From Tubulanus polymorphus (Eukaryota > Nemertea > Palaeonemertea > Tubulaniformes > Tubulanidae): 64,000 nucleotides of DNA. The notes beneath the pieces are model-generated. The model saw only the letters and a list, made by a program, of their open reading frames with translations, ran no database searches and had not been told where the DNA came from. Where the stretch lies: positions 9,176,501 through 9,240,500 of the forward strand of contig NC_134035.1 of NCBI RefSeq assembly GCF_964204645.1, read 5' to 3'. Shown here piece by piece: positions 1 through 9,896 of the stretch; position 1 is the first letter of the stretch, and each line of letters opens with the position of its first letter. The position numbers were made by a program, and so were the translations under genes.

Positions 1-75
1 TGATGCCGTTGAAGAGACCAAACAAAACCGTTCCAACTTTTTCCGGCACTAGAAACGCGTCGGGATTTATCATCT
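1..75 (-). CDS. TRPC: TRPC exon 10 (partial): start of S6
   Basis: After acceptor ttttgcag the frame reads MINPDAFLVPEKVGTVLFGL, matching the TRPC region just before and into S6. The exon runs off the left edge of the window, so the TRP box is not seen. Confidence 0.88.
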
Positions 76-3000
76 CTGCAAAATAGAGAGGACTGTGCAT
101 AATGTTTATACTTAACATTCTACAAATTTTTCAGCGAAATGTTTTCACGATTTGTAGAAGTCATTATTTTAATGATATAAGTAGTCAATCAGAATTGGTA
201 AATTTGGGGAAGTATATCCAATCGGGATTTGATTATATTTAATTTTATGCTTGACTTATATTGTACAGTACGCTATGTCCTATGCACTCTTTCTTATAAA
301 CATTTTTGTAATCCTAGTATTGTATATATGTATTATATTGTTTTCTTCTAATTCGCTGTTCATTGACGATCATGTCTTTTGATTATGATGAATAAACAAA
401 CTTGAAACTTGAAACTTACCGGAATTACTGTCGCGATAGACGTCGGATACTTCCAGATCTGGAGCAGAAGATTCAGCCATACCGAATAATGACCAAAACA
501 ATGTACCCATCGAACTGACCTGCCTATACCACGAAAGAATAGAAAATTAAAATCGTACATGAAATATGATAGTCTTAAGCCCAACGCACACGACACAGGG
601 AAACAGAAAACAGAAACACGTTTTCTAGTAGTTCCCTGTTAGTATTGTGTGCAATTTTGAGAAACGAGAGAAACATGGTGTTTCCGTGTTTTTTTCCTGT
701 GTCGTGTGCGTCGGGTCCAGGAAAGAATAGGAACTGGTAAATGAAACGTGATATTGATGCGTACGATGGGAAAGATTGCGTCATCTGAGATGTCGTCATA
801 CGACCAGTCGATTTGTCAAAACTCTCCACGTAGAAACTATAGAATGTGTAGAGATTGCGGATACCACTGAGAAACGCCACGAAAAACTGAAATTAGAAAT
901 ACGATCCAAAGGAAATCTCATTTTTCACCTTTAATGGAATCTATACTCGGAATTTATTTAACACTGATAAAGGCTTTTTGTGAAGTTCTCTATTGTAAAA
1001 AAAAAGTAATTTACTTTCAATCAAGACATACCATAAGAAACATCGTCAGAAACCTAGCGATATCACCAACCATCCGGGAAGCAGATATCTGCAGAGGACC
1101 TAAACTCTCCGAGGCTGGTAGAATGTAAACGGACAAACGGGTGAATGATAAAACATTCGCGATAGCGAAACAGGCCTCTGATATAATCATCGGGTCATAC
1201 GTGTCCCAAAGCGCTCGACCTAAAGAAAAAGACGTAGATTTGATGATATAATCGGGCATTGGTAATGCGTCATTAGGATAAGGACAGGATTGACCGACAC
1301 AACAACGACGATTTAACCGAGTTTTCGGGCTTTTATGGAAATTGCTGATACACATCCAGCATATTGAGAACTTTTTAGCTTCTACGTACTAGAATAGAAC
1401 AAAACGTTGGAGTGGTTTCACGTCGACTAATCTAAGGTAAGAATAAATCTCACTTACTTCCTCGGATATAATATGAATCAGGTTGTGAGAACAAGTGTGT
1501 TTCTAACGCATGAAGGGTTCTCGTCCCATTTTCCGAATTCATCAACTCGCGGTTATACATTATATCACGAATTTGCTGTAGCGGAACCGCGTATTTATCG
1601 GCGACTGCAGCGACCTCTTGCTGCACCAGAATTCGCAATGAAGCCCATACCAAATACAGAGCAGCTGTCAACATGTCGACTAAGTTATAGCCAGAACGGA
1701 AATACTCGAGAACGTTCGTCTTAGACATCAGAATCAGTTGCAGACATTCTGTCCTTAAAAAACCTAGAAATCAAAACGGAAGTAATAAATCTTGGAGTAA
1801 TCAAGAAATATCAAAACAAACAAACTAACAACACTTAGGTATAGAGAGTCCAACACTAATATAGCAAAAAGTCTCATTTAAGCTGATAGTTTATCGATTC
1901 GACGTTTCAACTAGAATGAATCAATTATTTAGGTACAATCGAAACATCGAATCAACAAATTATCAGCTTAAGGAAACATTTCTGATATCTTTCTCGTTAT
2001 AACAGTGCGGTATTCTCTATATATCGTCACAACACGTTCATTAGTGTTTCATCAATGGTTAAAACAACATCAATAAAGTGATGTAGTCAAATGCCGATAC
2101 TCGCCTAATACAAATGCAAATACTATCCAATGAGAAATAGTCATGTAATTGTAACTTGCTGTTCTGAATTTCATCCGATAAACATGGCCGATAACTTCAT
2201 GCCACGATTCACCGGACTGTACGTCCTCTGTATTGAATGACATTACACCCAGCAATACGAGGAATACCGCATTGAAGAATGTGTGATTCAGAAATTTAAT
2301 CACCGGTGACCTCAGAAAATCGATCAGACACATCTCTTTAGCCTAAAACAGGTAAAACGTAAAACTTCTTTTTAAAACTTTCAACAAGAAGATCACTAAC
2401 AACGCAACGCATCTCTGCAAATACGATTCGAATGTGGAGAAAATTAAATTGTTCACTAGATTACTTAAAGCATTTGTACTTACGTCATTAAAAAAGTATC
2501 CTTGAAGTTGCATCAAACCTTTGACCATCTTTTTACGTGCAAATGTTTTGACAATTCTCATAAACAGTAAACTAATCACGGAGAACAAGAGAACCGGAAC
2601 CCAGGCGTAAATAACGCGTATAGACCCGTAAAACGACGAACTAAGGTAATTCTGACAAATTGGATGAGCTATAAACTGAAAAACAATAAGAGATAACAAG
2701 GTCCTATGATAACTCAGAGCTACTGTACACTTTCACCCAGTCCTGAGAATTGCCAGTTCCTGGAGCTCCGTATACTGCCTATACTAAAGAGCTCGCGTGA
2801 ACCATATACCACTGACACTAAGCGATATACCACTGACACTAAGGTTCTCAGTGAACTGTACACTGAGCTGGACCAAGAGCTTCAAATTTGTGAGGAATAA
2901 GTGAAATCGATATCCATACTTACAGACTTCGCATTTTCGGCGAAGGCTCTGTTGACGACTGCTGGATATCTGGCATCATCTTCGTGGACATTCGCCGCTT

Positions 3001-4525
3001 TATCTGCATCGGAATGAAGGATATCTTCAACTTCTTTCAGGCTGCTGCAGTGGTCGAGCATACTACATGCAAATTCTTCGCATTGATTTACCAGTTCCAG
3101 AAACTCCGACTGAAAAATGGTACGTACATAAATATGAGTTTCAAAAATGTTCACATTCGTGTATTCATGGAAACGCGTTCACCTTGAATTCTTTTCGTTC
3201 TTCGACATATCGCAGAATCTTAGAGCGAATATCCAATGCAGTACCTATCGGATCTCTTTGTGTAAGACTCAGATACGCCGGACTTGCCTGCGCTCGCATC
3301 AATTCTAAGTAGTGTTTTTGTTTCTTTAATACATCGCTCATAGGCAATTGCTCGAGTAGTTGAAAGCGTTTAGCGTCGTCTCCTTCGATATTATAGACGA
3401 GTTGGACCATTAACAAGTTGTTTTCGCGAGCTGCTATTGTCATTGCTGTGCGCTGTATTTCAGACTTATCCATCGACTTGTACTTAGGATGAGTTAGAAT
3501 GAATTTTACCACAATTGCATTATTGCTTTGGATGGCAAACTCGATGCAGTCTAGTATATGATTCACGCTTAGATAGCGGCCTTCCAGCACTCTTTCTAAT
3601 ATGTCAATGGCGCCGTGTTCGATAGCGTAAAATAGCGCTGGTTTTGCAAAGATTGTTCCCTGGCTGTACATGAAACATTTTATTATTCCCTCATACGCCA
3701 TCTCTCTCAGGTCGTCTTGAACGAGAAAATCGAAAAGTTTCAGATTGTACTTAAATGCATCAATATCTATATTGAAGATCGCTCGTCTTAATGCTTCACA
3801 TAGTTTGCTGATACAAGTTCTGTCAGACGGGTCGATGCAGTCATCAGGCACGTCGAAAACGACCTGAAAAAAAAACAAAGGACACGTCTGTCATCATCGC
3901 TGAAACCAATAGCCGCTCATCATTGCTTGGAGAGTTTCTGGGGGCTAAATCAGCCCCGCCACTGTTATTGGAGCGGTCTGGAAATAAAACGATTCAGATA
4001 TTTCTAAATGAGCTGGAAAACTTAAAACAGCAAGGCTGGAATTCACCGAAGCATTTTTGCCATCGTTCAAGACAGTGATGTTCGCATACATGTGCTTACT
4101 ATCAGAACATGGCATCATCTTGCGTGCGGACGACAAGCGTTTTTACGAACAAAAGAAAACTTAATCGGCGGTGAGGGCATGTTTATCTCCGTGACTAAAG
4201 CATTGATCATGTAGGATACTTTGGCCATTTCGAAGAAAGTCAGTGATGGTCGGGATAGTTGCTTTCGTCCGCGGACAACGTTAGTCTATCCAGCGTTTAT
4301 GAGATAATCGGTATGCCTTGGTGAATTCCTGCCAAACCCATTACTCACGTCATCACCAGAGAGCCCTTCGTCGCCTACATAACTAAATAAGTTCTGATAA
4401 GATGTTGAGCTACGGAGGGTCTCGCACGTTCGCTCCACGTCCATATCACAACTGGCTACATTCTGAGAAGATGTTGATGATCTACGGACAACTAGAGACT
4501 CGTACGTCCGTTCTACGTCGTCCAT
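1..4525 (-). CDS. TRPC: TRPC-type cation channel gene, 5' ten exons (3' end outside window)
   Basis: Encodes a canonical transient receptor potential channel, a plasma-membrane non-selective cation channel usually gated downstream of phospholipase C. Ten exons join in one frame: 4525-4349, 3863-3183, 3109-2924, 2675-2484, 2342-2105, 1763-1458, 1219-1032, 886-765, 514-420, 75-1, giving about 753 residues. In order: a variable N-terminus, an ankyrin-like helical region (60-250), the TRP_2 segment ASPAYLSLTQRDP (about 252), the HPICQ pre-S1 motif, hydrophobic segments S1-S5, ASESLGPLQIS after S4 (closest to TRPC3/6/7 as I remember them), the pore-helix motif LFWSLFG (702-708), and the start of S6. 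The TRP box and C-terminal tail are missing because the window ends. The first ATG in frame is at 4525; the open frame continues to 4540, where an AG could be an upstream splice acceptor, so a further 5' exon is possible. Family is certain, subtype is not. Confidence 0.93.
361..416 (+). repeat. Short (CTTGAAA)n tail, retroposon-like
   Basis: An aataaac signal is followed by two and a half copies of the heptamer cttgaaa, ending at the exon 9 donor of the TRPC gene. The pattern (poly-A signal then short tandem tail) is typical of 3' ends of non-LTR retroposons, but no body is recognised upstream. Confidence 0.35.
420..514 (-). CDS. TRPC: TRPC exon 9: pore helix
   Basis: Reads SMGTLFWSLFGMAESSAPDL. 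LFW in the pore helix is the TRPC signature. Two acceptors lie five bases apart (at 520 and at 515); only ggtcag at 515 keeps the pore frame with exon 8. Donor TTCCG|gtaagt. Confidence 0.9.
577..718. repeat. Foldback element in TRPC intron 8
   Basis: Inverted arms at 577-600 and 696-718 (core acgcacacgacacagg) surround a GAAACA-rich centre. The flanks on each side (534-572 and 720-757) are themselves similar, so a stretch of intron was duplicated with or around the element. Related sequence lies at 49155-49377. Confidence 0.7.
765..886 (-). CDS. TRPC: TRPC exon 8: end of S5 and outer pore
   Basis: FFVAFLSGIRNLYTFY is the end of S5, as in TRPC, followed by a hydrophilic outer-pore loop. Donor CCATC|gtacgc leaves two nucleotides, completed by T of exon 9 to give serine. 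Confidence 0.85.
1032..1219 (-). CDS. TRPC: TRPC exon 7: S4 and S4-S5 linker
   Basis: Contains WDTYDPMIISEACFAIANVL and ASESLGPLQISASRMVGDIA, the best conserved block of TRPC channels (S4, linker, start of S5). Acceptor tttttctttag; donor ATG|gtatgt; ends in phase 0. Confidence 0.95.
1458..1763 (-). CDS. TRPC: TRPC exon 6: S3 region
   Basis: Reads FLRTECLQLILMSKTNVLEY, then FRSGYNLVDMLTAALYLVW, which matches the TRPC W-N-L-x-D helix (S3), and a 60-residue extracellular-side loop. Acceptor tttctag; donor GGAA|gtaagt leaves one nucleotide that completes a serine codon with exon 7. Confidence 0.92.
1878..1971. repeat. 94-bp foldback hairpin in TRPC intron 5
   Basis: Arms of about 31 nt at 1878-1908 and 1941-1971 (ends ttaagctgata / tatcagcttaa) pair with a few mismatches. 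Probably a small non-autonomous foldback element. Confidence 0.6.
2105..2342 (-). CDS. TRPC: TRPC exon 5: S1 and S2, with a GC splice donor
   Basis: Begins AKEMCLIDFLRSPVIKF, matching the TRPC segment leading into S1, then FFNAVFLVLLGVMSF (S1) and ISHWIVFAFVLG (S2). The only donor that keeps frame is TTAG|gcgagt, a GC-AG intron. It rebuilds the glycine of the conserved V-x-G motif across the junction. Any GT donor nearby breaks the frame in exon 6. Confidence 0.88.
2484..2675 (-). CDS. TRPC: TRPC exon 4: pre-S1 hydrophobic segment
   Basis: Residues 349-412. Starts FIAHPICQNYL, equivalent to the HPNCQ motif of TRPC pre-S1 elbows, then a hydrophobic segment VPVLLFSVISLLFM and a basic stretch. 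Donor GAC|gtaagt; phase 0. Confidence 0.92.
2804..2843 (+). repeat. Two tandem copies of a 21-bp unit in TRPC intron 3
   Basis: atataccactgacactaag occurs at 2804 and again at 2825. The surrounding intron (2706-2880) also shows weak inverted similarity around gtacact and ctgagaattgcc. Confidence 0.6.
2924..3109 (-). CDS. TRPC: TRPC exon 3: TRP_2 / linker helices
   Basis: Residues 287-348, reading SEFLELVNQCEEFACSMLDH and ending in AFAENAKS. This matches the TRPC helix pair that follows TRP_2 (C-x-x-F-A-x-x-L-L-D pattern). Acceptor tttttcag and donor TCT|gtaagt are both good; phase 0 on each side. Confidence 0.93.
3183..3863 (-). CDS. TRPC: TRPC exon 2: ankyrin-like region and TRP_2 start
   Basis: Residues 60-286. 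The acceptor is a T-run followed by cag at 3864-3866; the donor is AAG|gtgaac. The first two thirds are helical repeats of ankyrin type (for example ALFYAIEHGAIDILERVL). The end carries the conserved TRPC stretch ASPAYLSLTQRDPIGTAL, matching the TRP_2 domain. Confidence 0.93.
4349..4525 (-). CDS. TRPC: TRPC exon 1: N-terminus with internal duplication
   Basis: Residues 1-59 from ATG 4525, ending at donor GAC|gtgagt in phase 0, which fits the phase of the next exon. The exon contains a tandem duplication: DVERTYESL...RSSTSSQN is followed by DVERTCETL..RSSTSYQN, at about 70 bp spacing. This Ser/Thr-rich segment is not part of any TRPC domain I recognise. The exon is assigned by splice phase and position rather than by homology. 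Confidence 0.65.
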
Positions 4526-5910
4526 ATCCGAATAATGCACCTGATCGTGAGGTGAGCGCGTTTTAAGCCGCGTGATTTAACACGAGTTGCTGCTCAAACT
4601 GAATTGAAGTATTGAAGTGTTTAACTAGTTGCAATCCATGTAACGAGTTGTATTCATATTACGGCCAGTGGTGGTATGCAGGTCCTCACGCCGATAGTGT
4701 ACGGAATATTGAATACAGCCTTGTTGGCTTGCGCTTTATCCCTCCTCATAACCATCCATATCATGTAATGAAGGATAATGGTTATTCGTTGTATTGTATG
4801 TATTGTGTTATGGTTAACGAAATAAATATCGTATTACTGATTTCCTCTACTACACCGAGCTTGTTGACTTCAAAAACCCACATTTTATACTATTCATGTC
4901 GTATTTTATTGCTTGTGTATCTCCTATTATGTATATACTTGATTTTACTGAAACTGTATCAGTTGCATACAATGTTTTTTTTTAAAATATTTATGCTGAA
5001 TAAAGTTTGAATTGAATTGAATTATCAGATTAGGGAAAAACGTTTTAGAAACGACTGTAATACGTTTTCTATCTTTGACTGTGAATTATACTCCGTATAT
5101 GCAATCAAATGAATCCATTTTACGGTAAGTGTTTTTTCCGAAATATTGAATGGAAAATAAAACCTTAAGAAATGTTGCTGCCTCGGACAAAACTGTCTCC
5201 AGGAAGCGACGTAATGATATACTTCGAATATTTTGTCGGCTTCGAGTAGAATTAAAAAAAAAACGAAAAAAAGTGTTCACATTTCATATTCAAGCGGCGG
5301 GAATTTGAATTGCGCAATGTGCTGCAATTCTAGATGGATATATGATTGAAAGGTCGCTGAATACCTGGGAACAAAACCCGGCAACGACATCAAAATGTCA
5401 CCAAATAAAATGTTGCTGATGGTTGCTCGCTTGATCGCTTTTATTTGATCATTTTTATGATAATAAATAAAAAGTTTTTTGGTAGATGAAGTTCTATAGA
5501 GTAGGTTTCGTTGAGTTTATGGAATTTCCCAGATTGATTTTGTTCTGCAAGTGCCCTTCGAATCTCTTACTCCGTATCAATGCAGCATTCATTTGGATTA
5601 GACCTCAGCGGGAAGAACGAGTCTGCAGATAGTCGTAGGAGGTAGCATGCGATGAAATTTGACACAATATGGATTGACAATAGATTTTCTAGGAACCCAG
5701 ACATGCATGCCTTGAGAAGTGTGCAATGTGATACCATCAAGATCGGGCAAAGGCGTTGATTATGCGGTGTTATTTGTCGTCGTCTATGATACGTTCGTTA
5801 ATTGTACTCATATTGCATTCGTAAGACCTTCGTATTGTCTTTAGAAAACCTCGAAGTTTACTTTCAAACTTTGAGGCGAGAAGATAAACAATATACGTGT
5901 AAGGTGGATG
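4526..5910. other. Region upstream of the TRPC exons
   Basis: No gene or promoter I can support. 4880-5024 looks like the 3' end of a retroposon (see separate entry). The rest is AT-rich single-copy-looking DNA. Confidence 0.5.
4880..5024 (+). repeat. Retroposon-like 3' end with (TTGAA)n tail
   Basis: T-rich sequence ends in gctgaataaagtttgaattg and a short pentamer tail. The same ending, aataaagtttgatttgattt, occurs at 11318-11339, so both are probably 3' ends of related non-LTR retroposons. No reverse transcriptase is present. Confidence 0.5.
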
Positions 5911-6052
5911 GCGAGAGAAATCCCACAATGATTCAGTCAAAGATGAAAAATTCCGAATTGAAGAGATTTATTTCGAGCAACGTTTCGGCTAAACACTATT
6001 TGCCATCATCAGGCGTACTTGGACTGAATCATTGCGGGATTTCTCCCGTCAT
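5911..6052 (-). repeat. Palindromic Penelope-like repeat with hammerhead-like core
   Basis: Arms of about 28 nt (5916-5943 and 6020-6047, core aatgattcagtc) are almost perfect inverted copies. Between them the minus strand reads CCTGATGATGGC, a 12-nt loop, then GCCGAAACGTTG. CUGAUGA followed by a short stem and GAAA is the conserved core of hammerhead ribozymes, which are known in the terminal repeats of Penelope-like elements. No coding part of such an element is seen. Confidence 0.55.
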
Positions 6053-9000
6053 ACTTGAAAGTTGTTTTTTGAAACAGCGGGGATTGAGATAACCCAGCCA
6101 CTCGTTGCTCGGCGGCGAACGCTCTCACTCTCGTCAATAACTCCTTATTTACAAGTCGCCGATGGCGGGAATTATCGCAGGAAATGCGTTTATCATTTTA
6201 TTTGGCGGAGAATTGAACCGTAGATTTCCAGCGACTGCGACCTGTTCTCTATCGCTGACGATATCTACAATCCTGCTTCCTATGCGCGCCGTAACTCTCT
6301 CTTTCGAAATTGTATTTACTGTTTTCTACATTTCGCGTATTACTGGCCTTATATAAACGTCAATTGGGCTGATGACTTATTCGAAAAATATATTACGTAT
6401 CCTTATACACATATCGGTAAATATGGTAGCGGAATTATTTTTGATTAAGCCGTTTTATCGCGCTAGGAATCGCGGGATCTTAACCCACGCGCTGTACTAT
6501 ACAGTTCGGTTGACAATATCGCCGTGTCTAAAAACAGATCCCATTTTCAAATATTTATTTAACGAAATTAATGACCATCATTTTGAGTTCGAAATAAACT
6601 ACGCCGGAGATTGCGATGCTTTTCGCGTCGATTTAGTCATGCGCCTCATCCGGAGAAATGACATGATGATGCTTTAATACGTAGCCGAGGGCTATCGACG
6701 GTGTAAACACAAATTGCCAACATCCTAGTCGAACTAACCGAGGTTTAATGTCACTGTTCGTTGATGTGAAGAAATATAAAAGGAACCACGCTTTGCATTG
6801 AGCCGAAATAAAGAACATCCACGAGTTGCACCGCGAGACACGTGGTAGTTTTTCGTAGTATATATAATCATTTACGAAAATAGGTCTCGACGAATGAAAC
6901 GAAGCGCCGCGCGGAAACAGATTAAAATTGCTGAAATTGAGGTATTAGGCGTTCGTCGTTATGGCTGATAATCTGTAAATAGCGAGTAGATGACTTTCTG
7001 AAGTTATTACGCGTCTCGTAATCACCCGTCAACGAGTACCGTGCGCCTATACGAAGCATTTCATTATACTCCAGCATTGCAGGACGGATCCAGAGGCGCA
7101 GACTGTGACAGGAGCACAAAGGAATGCATAGGGCATATATACTGAAAAAGTGCAAGTTAAGTTTCTATGCAGCCAATAAAAGGGTATCTGGAACAATTTT
7201 GAGATTTCACTGCATTTTCATGCAATTTCTAGCGTTTGAGGAACATTTGATAGTATATGAGCTAGATCTTGCGCTGCAGACTGTTGTCTTATTAGTTGCG
7301 GGAAAAAAGTCCCCTGAAAAATATTGTCAATGTATATTGATAAATGCCGGCCTTGTTAATAGAATTCAGCTCGTCCAAAAACCGTGCTGCTGGAATAGTA
7401 ACCCTTACTCGGTAAAGAAAACGCATTAAACCACTGTTGGCTTCCCGTCACTAGCTCCGTGTACAATCGCGAATCGAATATAGAATTATTCTTGTGTTTA
7501 AGTGTCTAAACCTGGCGCCTTGTTATATACAAGATTTGATAGTTCCACATGTACCAGCACGTCCACTCTGATTCAGCGCTGGCAATGTTATGTCCCCGCA
7601 TCTTTCTTGCTTCCGATCCTATTGCCTCATTTGGAATCAGAAATTTGGGAAATCGATGATCAAAGCACATCTAAACACAGTTTGAGGCATCCTGCTTTTC
7701 TGTCAAGGGTATGGACTCAGCTTTCACTAATCTTAAAGCGCTCGTGAACATTTTCTAAATGAAACAATTGCTATATAAATTTTTAGATTATCATCATTAT
7801 TATCATTAAACAAGGGCACAGGAACGGAACGCGTGCTCTTGTGCTCCCGTCTCGATCCAACTTTACTTTCTACCGGATAATGTTCGGCTGAAAATAATGT
7901 AATGTATTCGATAGAAAATTATTTCAGTAATAATAACAGCAAAAGCTATGAAAAGTTCGAGGGTATTTTATAATAGATGAAAGTAAGGACTCCCTTTCAG
8001 AAAGCATCTTCATATTTTGCCTAATAATGTTGAGTTGTTTGATGTGAAGTTAGAATTCTTTTAACCTCGAGTCAGATGTTCCTTTGAAAACTATTATCAT
8101 AAGATTTCTTGATTGAGTTTTTGCAGAAATTCTGCCATTTTTTTCTTGTTCGATTAACGTCAGAAATAATCATTTCGTCGACGTGTCGTGTGAGTTAGAA
8201 CATATCAGTTGTTGTGTCTCGCCCGGCGCTGAACTGGAAAATAATTGATTTGAAGTTAGTTGTACCGGTAACCCCGCGGTTTATCACCTATTAAACGGAT
8301 GATCGCTCATGGGAAGCCCATATAATGTAGAAACAATAAAAACGACAGGGTTTCATACCAGATATAGCAATAATAAAATAATAATCAGAAATCGGTGCCG
8401 GGTGAAACCAGTGTAAAGAAGAAGCAGGGGTTGACGCCCGCTTTCTGCATCTTCGCTTGCCAGAGTTTGATTTCCTCCCGCTGAAGCTCATGCCAACACA
8501 AACCCTGGCCGCAAACCCTTCGTTTGTCTATTACATTCCAAGAAATATTGGACGGACGGGTTGCGGCTAAGCGGCCACCAGTTTATATATCTAGCCAATC
8601 AGATGCGTTGTTTCAGATTCGCTACCATGGTAATCAAACCCTGGCAAGCGAGGATGGCTTTCTGAAGCGAAACGATACAAGTATAGCACGTGTCATCAGC
8701 AATGTAGAGAACACTGAGAAATTACACGCTGAAATTAACGACACTACGATTTAATTTTCGGCATTTAAGAATAATTTCTCATCATAAAAAAAAAATTTCA
8801 GGCGTATAAAATAACGAAGAACCACCATCGAAAATACCGATGTGATTTCGGGCAATTCTTTGGAAACAAATCGCAATATCTATAAATCAAAAAGCCATTA
8901 GCTCCCCAGTCTTTGAGTAATGCCTCTGTGAGATCAAATTAATATATGGCTTTAAGTACTATAATATATTTATCACTTTTATTAGAACTGTGTGTCGCGG

Positions 9001-9896
9001 CGCTAATATTTTACATGATATTCACAACTTTTAAATCATTCAATATTACAACCGATACACATGTTAATATAATGCGTTTTGCAACCATATTCCATCCGAT
9101 CCATCGAGCCCGTGTGTTCTTAAAACTGTGTTGTTTTTTGCCTTGAACGAGCGAAATGGGCGCGCATTGAAAATGGAACCGTTTATACGATTTAGTTTAT
9201 CATATATACGGCGGGTTTTGAACAGCTCGACAATAAGCCGGTGGTGATCGTTGATTTACACACGCGAGCAAAACACGAGTTCCTATGCGTACGTGTCTGT
9301 AATTAGGCGTCCATGCATCATAATCACAACAACTTTACTTTAGTTACTTCGACACTTTCTAAATTTTCCGTAGACGCGTGGAATCGATTTTGAGAAATAT
9401 TTGCCGCTACGAAAAATTACAAAGCACAAAGTACAATGATATGTAATATTACCATACTCGTTTTACTATATAAACATATATTCGATTTATCTCATGTGGT
9501 TTAACAATATTCTAACAGACAGAAAATATCATATTTTACATCTTGAAGCTGTTGAATTATGTTTTTTTTTGTCGCCATATTTTTGCCAATGTGAGAGAAT
9601 ATATTATGTACCCGCGCCTTCGCCATCGATACAGAACAGTCGTATATGACGGAGAGTTAACGGTCACGGTTGGGATATCATTACCGCTCGACAACATTTC
9701 GAAAGGGGATATAAGTGTTTGTGAATCAATACATGGTCTATATTTCATATATTGCTGGTTTCTATATATAGTCTTGCTCGTGATGCCGGTTGTTTTTACG
9801 TCCGATTTTCGTTTTTACGATACACAGTCCTAGCCGAGGCAAGGTGTTACTGAACGATCTCTATAACGACAGTTCGCCCTGAAATCTCAGCTCTGA
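6053..9896. other. Intergenic region between TRPC and the neuropeptide gene
   Basis: No open frame exceeds about 100 codons and none resembles a known protein. The 3' UTR of the FMRIamide gene should lie in the part next to 9896, but I see no clear poly-A signal within a few hundred bases on the minus strand. Confidence 0.5.

Noticed and set aside
360-596. Minus-strand frame reading RGIGRSVRWVHCFGHY
   Set aside because: It overlaps TRPC exon 9 in the wrong frame; the correct frame gives the LFWSLFG pore motif with matching splice phase.
3945-4136. 63-codon minus-strand frame between TRPC exons 1 and 2
   Set aside because: No splice sites keep frame, and exon 1 joins exon 2 directly in phase 0.
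4612-5010. 132-codon plus-strand frame
   Set aside because: Runs through the T-rich end of a retroposon-like sequence; the hydrophobic part follows composition.
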